Source of the DNA: Prorocentrum cordatum
Lineage: Eukaryota; Sar; Dinophyceae; Prorocentrales; Prorocentraceae
DNA length: 55,000 nucleotides
Direction: 5' to 3'
Assembly: GCA_963575745.1 (NCBI GenBank)
Contig: CAUYUJ010000869.1
Coordinates: 1 to 55,000, forward strand
Shown here: piece after piece, positions 10,898 through 20,198 of the stretch
How positions within the stretch are numbered: the first letter of the stretch is position 1
How the letters are laid out: each line of letters opens with the position of its first letter
The notes under the pieces: generated by a model
Seen by the model: the letters and a program-made list of their open reading frames with translations, nothing else
What the model was told of the DNA's origin: nothing
Databases searched by the model: none
Program-made: the position numbers and the translations under genes

Positions 10898-12165
10898 GTT
10901 CAGTTGACGCGGATGGACGCCCCCACCATCGACGGCTTCCAGTGCCCGACCTGGGCACAGGACCCAGAGCAGAACTCGCTCTTCAAGGCTCTCCTCTTCA
11001 CGCCTCGGGCGTGCGAGGGTCCCCTCAATTGTGGCTGCGTTGCCCAGTGCAGCCATATGTTGAGGAACTGCGACTGCCCTGCCGTGCGCCCACGCTCGTT
11101 CGAGCGGGCGCGGCGGCTTCGGTGCGCGGAGATCCACGCGCTGGCGGCGCGCGCGGACTCCAGGAGCCGCCAGGCCCGCAAGAGGCTGGTGCTCGCGGGC
11201 GCGACCCTCTTCTCCGAGCTGAAACAGCCCCGGGCGAACCTCGAAGAGGGCGACCTGGTGCTTCGCAGCCTAGGGCACTTCGCAAGGTCCCAGCTGGCGC
11301 GGCGCATGCCAGTGGAGGCGGCGCGGCGCATCGTCGCTTTCAGTGGCCATCATTGCCGGTGGCACGAGGAGCAGTGCACTCTGGCGGAGTTCTGCGCGCA
11401 CAGGGCGCGCGACGTGCTGGCGCACGTGGACTTCGCGGCGGAGGCGCGGGTGAAGCCTCGGCCGGCAGCGGCTGCGCACCTCGAGGCGGATGAGGACTCC
11501 GCGAGCGACGCCGAAGACCGCAAGGGGCGGGTCCCGCTGGAGCTCGTAGACGTGGGGGGAGGCGGTGGCAGCGACGTGGAGGAGGAAGTAGAGGACGCCG
11601 CGCTTACGGAGATCTCCCTGTTTCCGCTGCGGGACCACGTCAGAGCAACCGAGCTGGCCCTGCAGCAAGACCAACTGCAGCGCTTGGACCAGAAGAGCCG
11701 CCTCAGCTACGCCAATAAACAGTTGAAGAATCTCGACCGAGCGTACGGCGGCATGCTGCAGGCGAGCTTTACACAGCCAGCCAGCAGCGGCGCGCGGGAG
11801 CATCTGGGCACGCGGCTGGACGAAAGCTTTTCTGACATGCTGGCCCTGCAGCGGCAAACCATTGCGCTCCAGAAGAAGCAAGCGAGCCCGGATGGAGAGA
11901 CCTTGCCCGATGCTGCTGACGACTGGCTACCCAGCGGTGCTCCTCAGCCTGCTGCCGACGACGCGCAGCCGGAGCTCGTGCCGCAGCTCTTGGCCATTCA
12001 GGGCCCGGCGGCTGTTGCGTGGAAGCTGGTCGCTGATGCCGAATGCACGGAGGGGCAGATTGACGCGGCGTCGTTGTTCGCGCTGTCCCTGCAGAAACGT
12101 TTTGACGGCAGGCCAGACAAGACAACGCATCTGCTCCCCGTGGTGTCCGCGACGGGCAACCACAG
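10898..12165 (+). CDS. Helitron Rep-helicase linker segment
   Basis: This continues the Rep frame after the TAG at 10895. DAPTIDGFQCPTWAQDPEQN, then KALLFTPRACEG, is characteristic of the stretch between Rep and helicase in such Helitrons. Downstream are a Cys-rich patch, an acidic region (near 11490-11600) and amphipathic helices up to AVAWKLVADAEC. A SGAPQPA tag is at 11936-11952. The frame continues to a TGA at 12440, but helicase motif I is read in another frame from about 12168, so a one-base change lies at about 12120-12168. No catalytic motif of its own is seen. Confidence 0.65.
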
Positions 12166-13575
12166 CGATCTGGCTCGGGGGAGGCGGCGTCGGCAAGACA
12201 CGCGCCCTCTCCAAAGTTGTGGAGCCGATGGCCATCACCTACTTCGGCGAGCAGGGGTACCTCGGCAAAGCGCAGTCCAACCACGCGGCACACAATCTCG
12301 GCCCGCGCGGGAGGACGATGCATTCCTCCAACGGGCTGCTCATGTCGGACTCCATGCAGACCGCCAGGCTGCGCTTGACCCCGCAGACGCAGAAGAAGCT
12401 GGACCGCCTCACAGGCACACTCGGCGTCGACGTGATCGATGAGCTGGGTGCTGTGCCGGGGCCCTTGCTGCATGCGGATGCACTGCGCGCGACCTGCGGC
12501 AGGGCGTTGCGCTGCAACCTCGACCCCGCGAAGTACATGCGCCCGCAGGAGACGTGGGGGCGTATGGCGGTGAAGATCCTGTGCGGGGACTTCTACCAGT
12601 TGCCGCCGGTCCCCGCCAGCGCCTCCCTGCTGGCGCCTCACACAGGCCAGTCCTACGAGCACCAACAGGGTAGGAAGTTGCTCGCCGACTTCGAGTGCGT
12701 CATCGACTTCGTGCAGACGCAGCTCTTTACAGACCCGTTGCAGCTCGAGGTCCTCCACGCCATGGGGACTTCAGGCGGCAAAAAGATTTCTGACGAGAGC
12801 TGGCAGGCGATCGTCAGAACAGAGGTCGTCGGCCCCAGCGGTGCTGCTCAGCCTGCTGCCACCAGCAGCGAAGCCGCTCAGCAACCTCAGTGGGGCTACC
12901 GGTTGCGTGCAGCACGAGGCTGGTACGAGTCGGCATATGAGTGGCGCATCGTCTCTTACGGCATGCATGCGCAGGCCAAGCTTGATGCGCACGATGCTGG
13001 CCAGCTGCTCTTCTACGTGCCGGCAATCGACAGACCAGCTGCGCGCCTCGCGAAACCTGACTTCGACGAGATGCGCGCGGAGCCCAACATCGGCGCTACC
13101 GCAAAAATGCCGGGGCTGCTGCCGCTCTTCGTCGGCATGGAGGGCATCCTGACGGAGTCCGTCTGGCCACCTAAGTATGTCCGTGGCGCGCCGGGCAAGG
13201 TGGTAGGCATAGAACTGCACGCTCTAGGGCCTCCGGTGGAGGGCCGCCCGCCCATTGTCTCGAATGGTATTGTACTACTCCGCTACATGCCAAAGGCCGT
13301 CTATGTCAAGATCGATGGCAGCGATGAACTCTTCTTGAAAGCCGCGCCGGTGACAGCTGGCAGCGCTTCTCAGCCTGCTGGCCCCGACATGCGCGGAGTG
13401 CTCTTGATCACCCCGCAGGCGCGCCCCTGGAAGTTCAAAGCGGCGACAGGTGGCCTGGCCATCGCGGTCTCCAGGACACAGATGACCGTGCTGCCCAAGA
13501 AGCAGGGCACTCTGCATGGCGTGCAGGGCGAGACGGCGGACCCAGGCTTCATCGTGCACTGGGCGTTTCCGCCAG
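12166..13575 (+). CDS. Helitron Pif1-family helicase domain
   Basis: An ATP-dependent 5'-3' DNA helicase that powers strand displacement. Walker A is WLGGGGVGKT (12171-12200). Walker B is DVIDELGAV, near 12430. Motif III is LCGDFYQLPPV, near 12580-12612. The late region LAIAVSRTQMTVLPKKQGT-LHGVQG holds the later helicase motifs. Tags lie at 12840-12856 (SGAAQPA) and 13362-13378 (GSASQPA), both in loops between motifs. The exon ends at CCAG (13575), where a GTA-repeat intron starts. Reading straight on would give a long Ser run, which is the intron translated, not protein. Confidence 0.85.
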
Positions 13576-13581
13576 GACCCT

Positions 13582-13619
<38 letters not shown>

Positions 13620-13656
13620 CGTAGTCGTAGTCGTAGTAGTAGTAGTAGTAGTAGTC

Positions 13657-13697
<41 letters not shown>

Positions 13698-13881
13698 TGT
13701 AGTAGTAGTAGTAGTAGTAGTGGTGCTAGTAGTAGTATAGTAGTGGTAGTAGTATTAACATTAGTAGTAATGGTAGGAATATTGGTAATAGTAGTACTCG
13801 TAATCGTAGTAGTACTAGTAGTAGTGGTAGTAGTAGTACTAGTGGGGATAGTAGTAAACGTGTTGATAGTCATGGGGTGAG
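13576..13881 (+). other. GA-AG intron made almost wholly of GTA repeat
   Basis: Exon text ends TTTCCGCCAG and resumes GACTCAAGAAGGAG at 13882. Joining gives WAFPPGLKKESIWLAYYVSLSRP, the expected helicase continuation, with the Gly codon split in phase 1. The intron starts GACCCTGTAG and ends GGGTGAG, so it is GA-AG; non-GT donors are known in dinoflagellates. The boundary can slide because AGGAC occurs on both sides. The interior is (GTA)n with GTC, GTG and TTA variants. Its 306 bp is a multiple of three, so the frame stays open without splicing. Confidence 0.75.
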
Positions 13882-14107
13882 GACTCAAGAAGGAGTCCAT
13901 TTGGCTGGCCTACTACGTCAGCCTGTCGCGGCCCAGGAGCTTCGGCCAGCTCTGGAGCCAAGGCTTGCCTGACCGGAGCATCATCGAATCCGGCCCCCCG
14001 GAACAGATCGCCGAGGCCTTCGCCGAGCTCTTCGCGGACAAGATTGCCGCGACGAAGATTGCTTGCGCGAAAGCCCGACAAGAGCTAGGCTGGCCTGCAC
14101 GAGCTTG
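13882..14107 (+). CDS. Helitron helicase C-terminal exon
   Basis: Reads LKKESIWLAYYVSLSRPRSF, then a Gly-Pro-Pro-Glu motif and AELFADKIAATKIACAKARQ, ending ELGWPARA at TGA 14105-14107. YVSLSRPRS is the last Pif1/RecD-like motif (VA(L/I)SR). The GPPE-x-loop and LFxDKI tail are usual for Helitron helicases, and their position near the stop suggests this is the true end. Downstream, three more GGTGCTTCTCAGCCTGC-type tags occur at 14139, 14162 and 14187 in untranslated sequence. Confidence 0.75.
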
Positions 14108-14138
14108 AGGAACCGTGAGACGCAGGCTGCTTTGTGGC

Positions 14139-14203
14139 GGTGCTGCTCAGCCTGCCCGCTTGGTGCTTCTCAGCCTGCGCTCGCGTGGTGCTTCTCGGCC
14201 TGC
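14139..14203 (+). repeat. Three motif-A tags after the Helitron stop
   Basis: Copies at 14139-14155, 14162-14178 and 14187-14203, about 24 bp apart. They show that the tag is not restricted to coding DNA. Two more are at 15230-15246 and 15257-15273. Confidence 0.85.
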
Positions 14204-14339
14204 GCTCGCGTGTGCCCGTGCGTAGTGAGATGCGGGGCTCCTCCGTCTGCATCCTGCATGCAGTGGTGCTGCTGTGCAAACGATGGTACACACCAGCGCC
14301 TTAGGGGGAGCGTGCCGAGCGATGCAAACACAAACGCAG

Positions 14340-14615
14340 ACAGGTCTGAAAGCCTTTGTTTTGGGACTAAAACCATTGATACAAGTGTATCGTTTGAAAC
14401 TCAATCCGTTGATAGCAGTGTCTCGTATGGGCCTACATCCATTGATAGCAGTGTCTCGTTTCGACCTCAATACATTGAAACCCATTTTGGGGCTAAAGCC
14501 ATTGATGCAAATGTATCGTTTGAGACTCAATGCGTTGATAGCAGTGTCTCGTTTGGACCTACATCCATTGATAGCAGTGTCTCGTTTCGACCTCAATACA
14601 TTGAAATCCATTCCC
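14340..14615. repeat. ~42-bp satellite with GATAGCAGTGTCTCG word
   Basis: About six units alternate CATTGATAGCAGTGTCTCGT with CATTGAAACC or CATTGATACA variants. The same word fills the Helitron intron at 7.27-8.05 kb and the satellite at 15.79-16.92 kb. Confidence 0.85.
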
Positions 14616-14885
14616 GGGCCACTTTGTGAAGGCCCGGTGCCAACTGTACGCCACTTCGTGCTCTTCGAGTTCTGAGAATTCCATTCCCGGGCCACATTTT
14701 GAATGCCTGGAGCCAATTGTCGGCTACTTCGTGCACTTCGAGTTCCCACAACGCCACTCTCGGGCCACATTCTGCATGCCCAGAGCTAGCTGTGAGCCAC
14801 TTCGTGCTCTTCGTATTCCCAGAACTCCATCCCCGGAAAACATTTTGAATGCCCGGAGCCAACTGTAGGTCACCTCGTGTTCTTC
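14610..14885. repeat. ~60-bp minisatellite, right block
   Basis: About five units contain CATTCCCGGGCCACATTTTG and CCAACTGT(A/C)GGCCACTTCG-like text. It is the same family and orientation as the block at 3726-3962, left of the Helitron. Confidence 0.85.
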
Positions 14886-14934
14886 GCGCGCAAAAGCAGA
14901 AGCGAACGCACAGTCGAAGCACAGTCAAGGCCTG

Positions 14935-15190
14935 AGGCAGGCTGAGGCAGGCTGAGGCTGAGGCCTGGACTCGCGACCAGGAGGACGAGGAGGACGAGCA
15001 GGAGGAGGAGGACGACGAGGACAAGCAGGAGGAGGAGGAGGAGGAGCAGCATAACGAGGACGAACAGGAGGAGGAGGAGGAGGAGGAGGAGGAGGAGGAG
15101 CAGGAGGAGGAGGAGGATGAGGAGGACGAGCAGGAGGAGGAAGACGAGCAGGAGGAGGAGGACGACCAGGAGGATAATGAAGAGGAGGAA
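14935..15190. repeat. GCAGGCTGAG block and (GAG)n microsatellite
   Basis: A short GAGGCAGGCTGAGG block (14935-14965), as in the satellite at 1-640, leads into a GAG/GAC-rich trinucleotide tract. Confidence 0.9.
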
Positions 15191-15486
15191 AGGACGGCGG
15201 CCGGCTGCCCCGGCCGACTCCCCCGGCCGGGTGCTTCTCAGCCTGCGAGTTTCTGCGGCGCTTCTCAGCGTGCAGGTTTTGCCGGCTGTCCGCTTCGCAC
15301 GCCGCTCCACAGCGCGCTCCTCTTCCGTTTGCAAGATGTCTTCCAAGAGTTGGTTGGAGGCCCGAGAAAGACAGACAAAACACATCGAAGGAGCGCGGTC
15401 ATCATCCCATCATCGCACTCAATCATCACATCATCATCAATGGTTTCGCCGAGCACCCCGGTGGAGACTCAGGTCTTACGAGTCCG
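15191..15486. other. Unassigned spacer with two motif-A tags
   Basis: No gene is recognised. Tags GGTGCTTCTCAGCCTGC (15230) and a variant (15257) are present. Confidence 0.5.
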
Positions 15487-15736
<250 letters not shown>

Positions 15737-15769
15737 GACATCGGGCAAAATCCATTCATGGGAGTGCCT

Positions 15770-16925
15770 GTTTTGGAGCTACATTCATTGATGCACGTGT
15801 GTCGTTTGAGATACAGTTATCGAAAGCAGTGAGTCGTTCGAAGTACATCCGTTGATAGCAGTGTCTCGTTTGGAGCTACATCTATTGGGAGCAGGGTCTC
15901 GTTTGGAGATACAGTTTTCGAAATCAGTGAGTGCTTAAAATCTACACGCACTCAGAAAAGTGTCTCTTTCGGATATACATCCGTTGATAGCAGTGTCTCG
16001 CTTGGACCTACATCCATTGATCGCAGTGTCTCCTTTAGACCTCAACGCATTTATACAAAGGGCTCATTTGGAGATACTGTTATCGAAAGCAGTGAGTCGT
16101 TCGAAGTACATCCGTTGAAAGCATTGTCTCGTTTGGAGCTAAATCTATTGAGAGCAGGATCTCGTTTGGAGATACAGTTTTCGAAAGCAGTGAGTGTTCA
16201 GAATCTACATGCATTCATAGAAGTGTCTCTTTCGGGGATACAGCCGGTGATAGCAGTGCTTCGTTTGGACCTGCATCCATTGATAGCAGTGTCTCGTTTA
16301 GACCTCAATGCATTTATACAAAGGTCTCACTTGGAGATACAGTTATCGAAAGCAGTGAGTCGGTCGAAGTACATCCGTTGATAGCATTGTCTCGTTTGGA
16401 GCTAGATCTATTGAGAGCAGGGTCTCGTTCGGACATACAGTGTTCGAAAGCAGTGAGTGCTTAGAATCTACACGCAGTCAGAGAAGTGTCTCTTTCGGAT
16501 ATACATCCGTTGATAGCAGTGTCTCGTTTGGACCTGCATCCATTGATAGCAGTGTCTCGTTTAGACCTCGATGCATTTATACAAAGGTCTCATTTGGAGA
16601 TACAATTATCGAAAGCAGTGAGTCGTTCGAAGTACATCCGTTGATAGCAGTGTCTCGTTTGGAGCTAAATCTATTGAGAGCAGGGTCTCGTTTGGAGATA
16701 CAGTTTTCGAAAGCAGTGAGTGCTTCGAATCTACATGCATTCATAGAAGTGTCTCTTTCGGAGATAAATCCATTGATCGCAGTGCGTCGTTTGGGGCGCA
16801 ATCCATTGATGGCACTGTCTGGTTTGGAGATACAGCTTTCGAAAGCTGTGAGTCGTTCGAAGCTAAATCTATTGATAGCAGTGTCTCGTTCGGAGATGGG
16901 CTAGTTGATAGCAGTGTCTCCTTTG
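15770..16925. repeat. 263-bp higher-order satellite, four copies
   Basis: The marker GAAGTACATCCGTTGA recurs at about 15840, 16103, 16366 and 16629, an exact 263-bp spacing. Each unit holds several 38-42-bp subunits with GATAGCAGTGTCTCGTTT and a second type with GAAAGCAGTGAGT. Confidence 0.9.
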
Positions 16926-17130
16926 TACTACTCTTGCTATTCGTGTTTCTACTGCTACCCATCTTGCTCCCATTGCTACGACTCGTTCACTACAACCGCT
17001 ACAACTACCACTTCACTCCTACCACTACTACCACCACTACTACTTCTACTACTACTACTATTACGGTTACTCTTACTGGTGCTGCTGCTGTTGCTGCTGC
17101 TGGTTTGGAAATGGTTACTGCAACTACTGG
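16926..17130. other. Pyrimidine-rich low-complexity spacer
   Basis: CTACTACTAC, CTGCTGCTG and CGACTG-type degenerate trinucleotides; no gene seen. Confidence 0.7.
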
Positions 17131-17312
17131 CAGTGCCAGTGCGACTGCGACTGCGACTGACGTTGCCACTGCGACTGCCATTGCGAATGCGAATGCGATT
17201 GCCAGAACACCAGAACTCTACAACAGGACTCCTACAGAACTATCAAAGGCAATGCTTCCAGCTATGCTTCTACACATCGTTGTTAGGTTGCTTTGCCGGG
17301 ACAGTCAAGCAA
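17131..17312 (+). repeat. Dispersed repeat, copy 2
   Basis: Similar over about 150 bp to 641-800, with shared GAACTCTACAACAGGA and TTGCTTTGCCGGGA. It abuts the 3' side of the minus-strand copia element. Confidence 0.65.
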
Positions 17313-17503
17313 CATACTGTTCATCGGCCCAGTGGCACCCGTGGCTCTTCATGCAGGCCAGTAGGAGGGTCTGCGGGGTCCCCTTTTAACCTTAGTGAGG
17401 GCATCGGCTATGTAGTTGTCGATTCGTCGGACACCAGCGGAAGCTCGCACCACAGCGTTTGACGGAGTCTTTGATCACCACCACGTCGATAGCACACCGT
17501 TTA

Positions 17504-19026
17504 TCACCGTTTGTCTTCTAGACTGGAGGGGGAAGTATTCGCTTTCACATGGTCATACAATGGTTTACAGCCTGTCACCACAATAGGTTCCCGTGTACGC
17601 ATACAGGCGTCAATATTATTCACATCAACGGGCCCGTCGAGGGCCTCACGCAACAGCAAAGACATCCACTCTAGGGCAGCACAACATATGGAAGCCGCCT
17701 GAGCCTCTCCCGACAATGTGCTGGGTACCAGTCGTCTGAGCCGGAACGAACGCCAATTGAACGGGGTCCAAAAGGCCTCTTTGCCGACTGCCATGTCGGT
17801 AGACGTAAACGCCAGAACATATCCGGCCTGGGTGCCATTGTTTTTTGCGTTTCCCCAGGCTGCATCCCGATGCGCAATCATGGTCAGTTGTCCGGGTGGT
17901 ATCGGCAAGTAAGTAATCGCCAAGTCTGCATATTGCTTGGCGCGACGTGCCATCGCGGCGCTCTGAGCTAGCTCACCCACAGTAGGCTGTGGGAAACAGC
18001 TTCGTCCGAAAGAAACCTGGCAGGAAAGATCTGGTCGGGTCTCCTTGCACACCCATCCATCGTCTCCGAAACAGGATCGGCCCTGGGCAATCTCGATCGC
18101 GTTGGCCTTGGCCTTGGGGTCCCGAAGTCGTTGTCGACTGAAACGAACCGGTCGCATTTTCTCCACAAGCTGGGCCTGGTTCCCCTGAGTGGTTTTGGCT
18201 TCGGAGTCCTGGGTATAGTGGGTGCCGCAGAATTCTCCAGCATGGGTCTGCCACTTGCGAAGCGGAAATCGTTCGCGAAGACGTCGGATAGCCTCGTCGT
18301 GCAGAGTGCCATGCCCGCCCGTGATGCTGTCATCCACGCGGCATGCCAGCACACCCACAAGACTACCGTGGTCTCGTAGGAAGTAGAGGCAGGGATCAAA
18401 TCGACTAGGACAGAAGCCAAATTGTCGTAAATAGCCGTCCAATTCTTGAAACCATTCAAACGGTGCATCGTTTTTACCGTACAGGTTTCCGGTAACTTCC
18501 AGAATCTCCTCCTCAGGATGTCCTGGAACTCCCCTGGGTAAGGTCGTGAAAAGTGGTTCCCGCCTCTTGATGTTCTTGGCTTCTGGAAAAGCACAGTGCA
18601 CATCACCGACTTGTAAGTCCCACTGGTGGCTTGCCACATCTGTAAGCATACCGCTCCCCCGAAAGGCGTAATAGTCGGACTCTGTAGCTTCCCCTCTTGA
18701 ATCAGTTCAGACAGGTCGGGCTCCAGATACCCCCTGAGGCGCCAGCGAGCCTTGATGCGAGTAGGTTGGCCCTCCTCCTCCTCCTGTTCGGCCATCACAA
18801 AACGTCCGGGGATGAACCTGGAACTCCACTTGGTCCTCACCTCCTGCTCCTCTCTCTTGGGTACCACCCGTAAACATCCTTTCAAGATCAGGTTGTCGAC
18901 CTCCAGGGCACGGGCTGTCTCGCCTTTGCGTATCAGCTCGCTGGAAACGCGCCCTTGCAACTGAACTCCTTCCGACAACGTCGTGAGATGGCTCCGGCCA
19001 ACAGTGTCGTAAAAGGTTGGCGCCAC
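17504..19026 (-). CDS. Copia reverse transcriptase and RNase H (two frames)
   Basis: The RT begins in one frame (RTKWSSRFIPGRFVMAEQEE, IKARWRLRGYLEPDLSELIQ; 19026 to about 18650) and continues in another (18649-17504: WDLQVGDVHCAF, GNLYGKNDAPFEWF, FDPCLYFLRD). The active-site loop reads ACRVDDSITGG at about 18333-18344, with Arg where most copia RTs have Tyr or His before VDD. RNase H follows (HRDAAWGN, LSGEAQAA, SLEDKR). The final RNase H residues are readable beyond the stop in shifted frames to about 17378 (AIDVVVIKDSVKR, ADALTK). Confidence 0.8.
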
Positions 19027-20048
19027 TCGGCGGTGTTGGTAGCTTCGACTCGGGCAATGTGTTCGATTGCCGCAGTCGCGAAAGCAGCAACCTCAGGCCC
19101 CTCGGCCTGACACAGGAGAGCCTCGCGCTCAAGGGACGGGCTTCGCGTAGCCTGTCGGAGCAACGGCATTGTCTCAATAGCAACATCCTCGGGGGCTATC
19201 AGGGGTAGGAGATCGTCGTCATGTGGTTCGTCGTCAAGCGTCGTCGGGTCTCGTCCATCGGTGGGGCGTGGGCCCTGTTGGGCCACAGGCTGCATGACCT
19301 CGTCGATGGGCCGTTTCGTTGTCATACCTCGTCGTGGTTGTTGTACAGGCTGTGTCGGACCTACCGTTGGAGTCGTTGGGGGCCCCGTCGGAGGCCCGGG
19401 AGGCACTGGGGGTCCTGTCATAGCGACACTCCTGGGGTTGGCATCAGCGCTCGGGGTTTCGACGGTCTCGGCGGGAGTCTCTACTGGACTCTCGGTAGTG
19501 GGCCTGCTGTCATGGAACTCTGGAGGGGCCATAGGGAACTCCTGCTTGGTGAGGTCCAAGAAATGCAAGTGCCCCCCAACGGAACTCAGTCGTTGTTTCT
19601 CGTCCTGGAGCACTTTTTCCACAAGTTGATCCGCTTGTACCTCGCTGGTCGAGGCTGGTCGAAGTTGGGAAGGGTCGGCCCGAATGAGGTGCCCCCGGTG
19701 GGAGAGCCACCAATTTCGCCCCTGTTGTCCAATAAGTATTCCGCGTCCATGCCACCTCGCATGGGCCTTCTTCCCCTTCCGCCAGTAGGCCACCTTGCCC
19801 CCTGGTTGGAAAGCGTAAGTAACTCTGCTGCGGGAAGAGACAGCACGACGGAGATCCTGATCGCCCCGTGCCTGGAGCAAAGCGTGCATCGCCTGTTGGC
19901 GCATCTCTCGGGATCTGGCACAAGCAGTATCGTGCAACGGGCCAGTCGCGCTCACCACATCGACAGCGTCCTGAAGCAAGTATCCAAAGAGTCGGGGTTC
20001 TTGGCCCAACACGTGCTGATAGGGGGAATAACCATCTACCCACAACAT
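18933..20048 (-). CDS. Copia integrase C-terminus and Pro-rich linker
   Basis: GYSPYQHVLGQEPRLFGYLL is the usual post-catalytic segment of copia integrase. It is followed by a small beta-barrel-like stretch (VAYWRKGKKAHARWHGRGIL, WWLSHRGHLIRA) that resembles the integrase C-terminal DNA-binding domain. A Pro/Thr-rich linker follows (VPPGPPTGPPTTPTVGPTQP). The TGA end (18933) is out of register with the reverse transcriptase text, which starts in another frame near 18.95-19.0 kb. Confidence 0.7.
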   Translation of the reverse strand: MLWVDGYSPYQHVLGQEPRLFGYLLQDAVDVVSATGPLHDTACARSREMRQQAMHALLQARGDQDLRRAVSSRSRVTYAFQPGGKVAYWRKGKKAHARWHGRGILIGQQGRNWWLSHRGHLIRADPSQLRPASTSEVQADQLVEKVLQDEKQRLSSVGGHLHFLDLTKQEFPMAPPEFHDSRPTTESPVETPAETVETPSADANPRSVAMTGPPVPPGPPTGPPTTPTVGPTQPVQQPRRGMTTKRPIDEVMQPVAQQGPRPTDGRDPTTLDDEPHDDDLLPLIAPEDVAIETMPLLRQATRSPSLEREALLCQAEGPEVAAFATAAIEHIARVEATNTAEWRQPFTTLLAGAISRRCRKEFSCKGAFPAS

Positions 20049-20198
20049 GCGCTGCTTGGCGTCAGTCGTCGCATCGACACACTCGGCCCACTCGTCATAA
20101 TTCTGTGGTTGGACCGTGTCTCCAGTAGTTCGAGCAGATGCGCTTGCACCGGCCCTCGTGTGATTTTCAGTTTTACCATTTTTGCATTGTCCTCCCCG

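Larger units (their letters stand above)
4068..14107 (+). mobile_element. Autonomous Helitron, spliced, partly decayed
   Basis: One plus-strand unit reads in canonical Helitron order: zinc finger and DUF6570-like region, Helitron_like_N/Rep with HUH and YxxxY motifs, then a Pif1-type helicase. Helitrons are rolling-circle DNA transposons whose RepHel protein nicks DNA and unwinds a strand. Two introns (7230-8092 and 13576-13881) are placed by exact reading-frame rejoining. Damage seen: frame changes near 5.0, 5.73, 6.8 and 12.15 kb, and in-frame stops TAA 6751, TGA 7065 and TAG 10895. The termini (5' TC, 3' hairpin plus CTRR) could not be fixed, so the coordinates cover coding sequence only. 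The element is visibly richer in GC than the minus-strand units to its right. Confidence 0.85.

Noticed and set aside
13900-14210. Extending the Helitron protein past TGA 14105, where the frame stays open through GGAAQPA
   Set aside because: The LFADKI...ELGWP tail is where such helicases normally end, and the open stretch is short and tag-derived.
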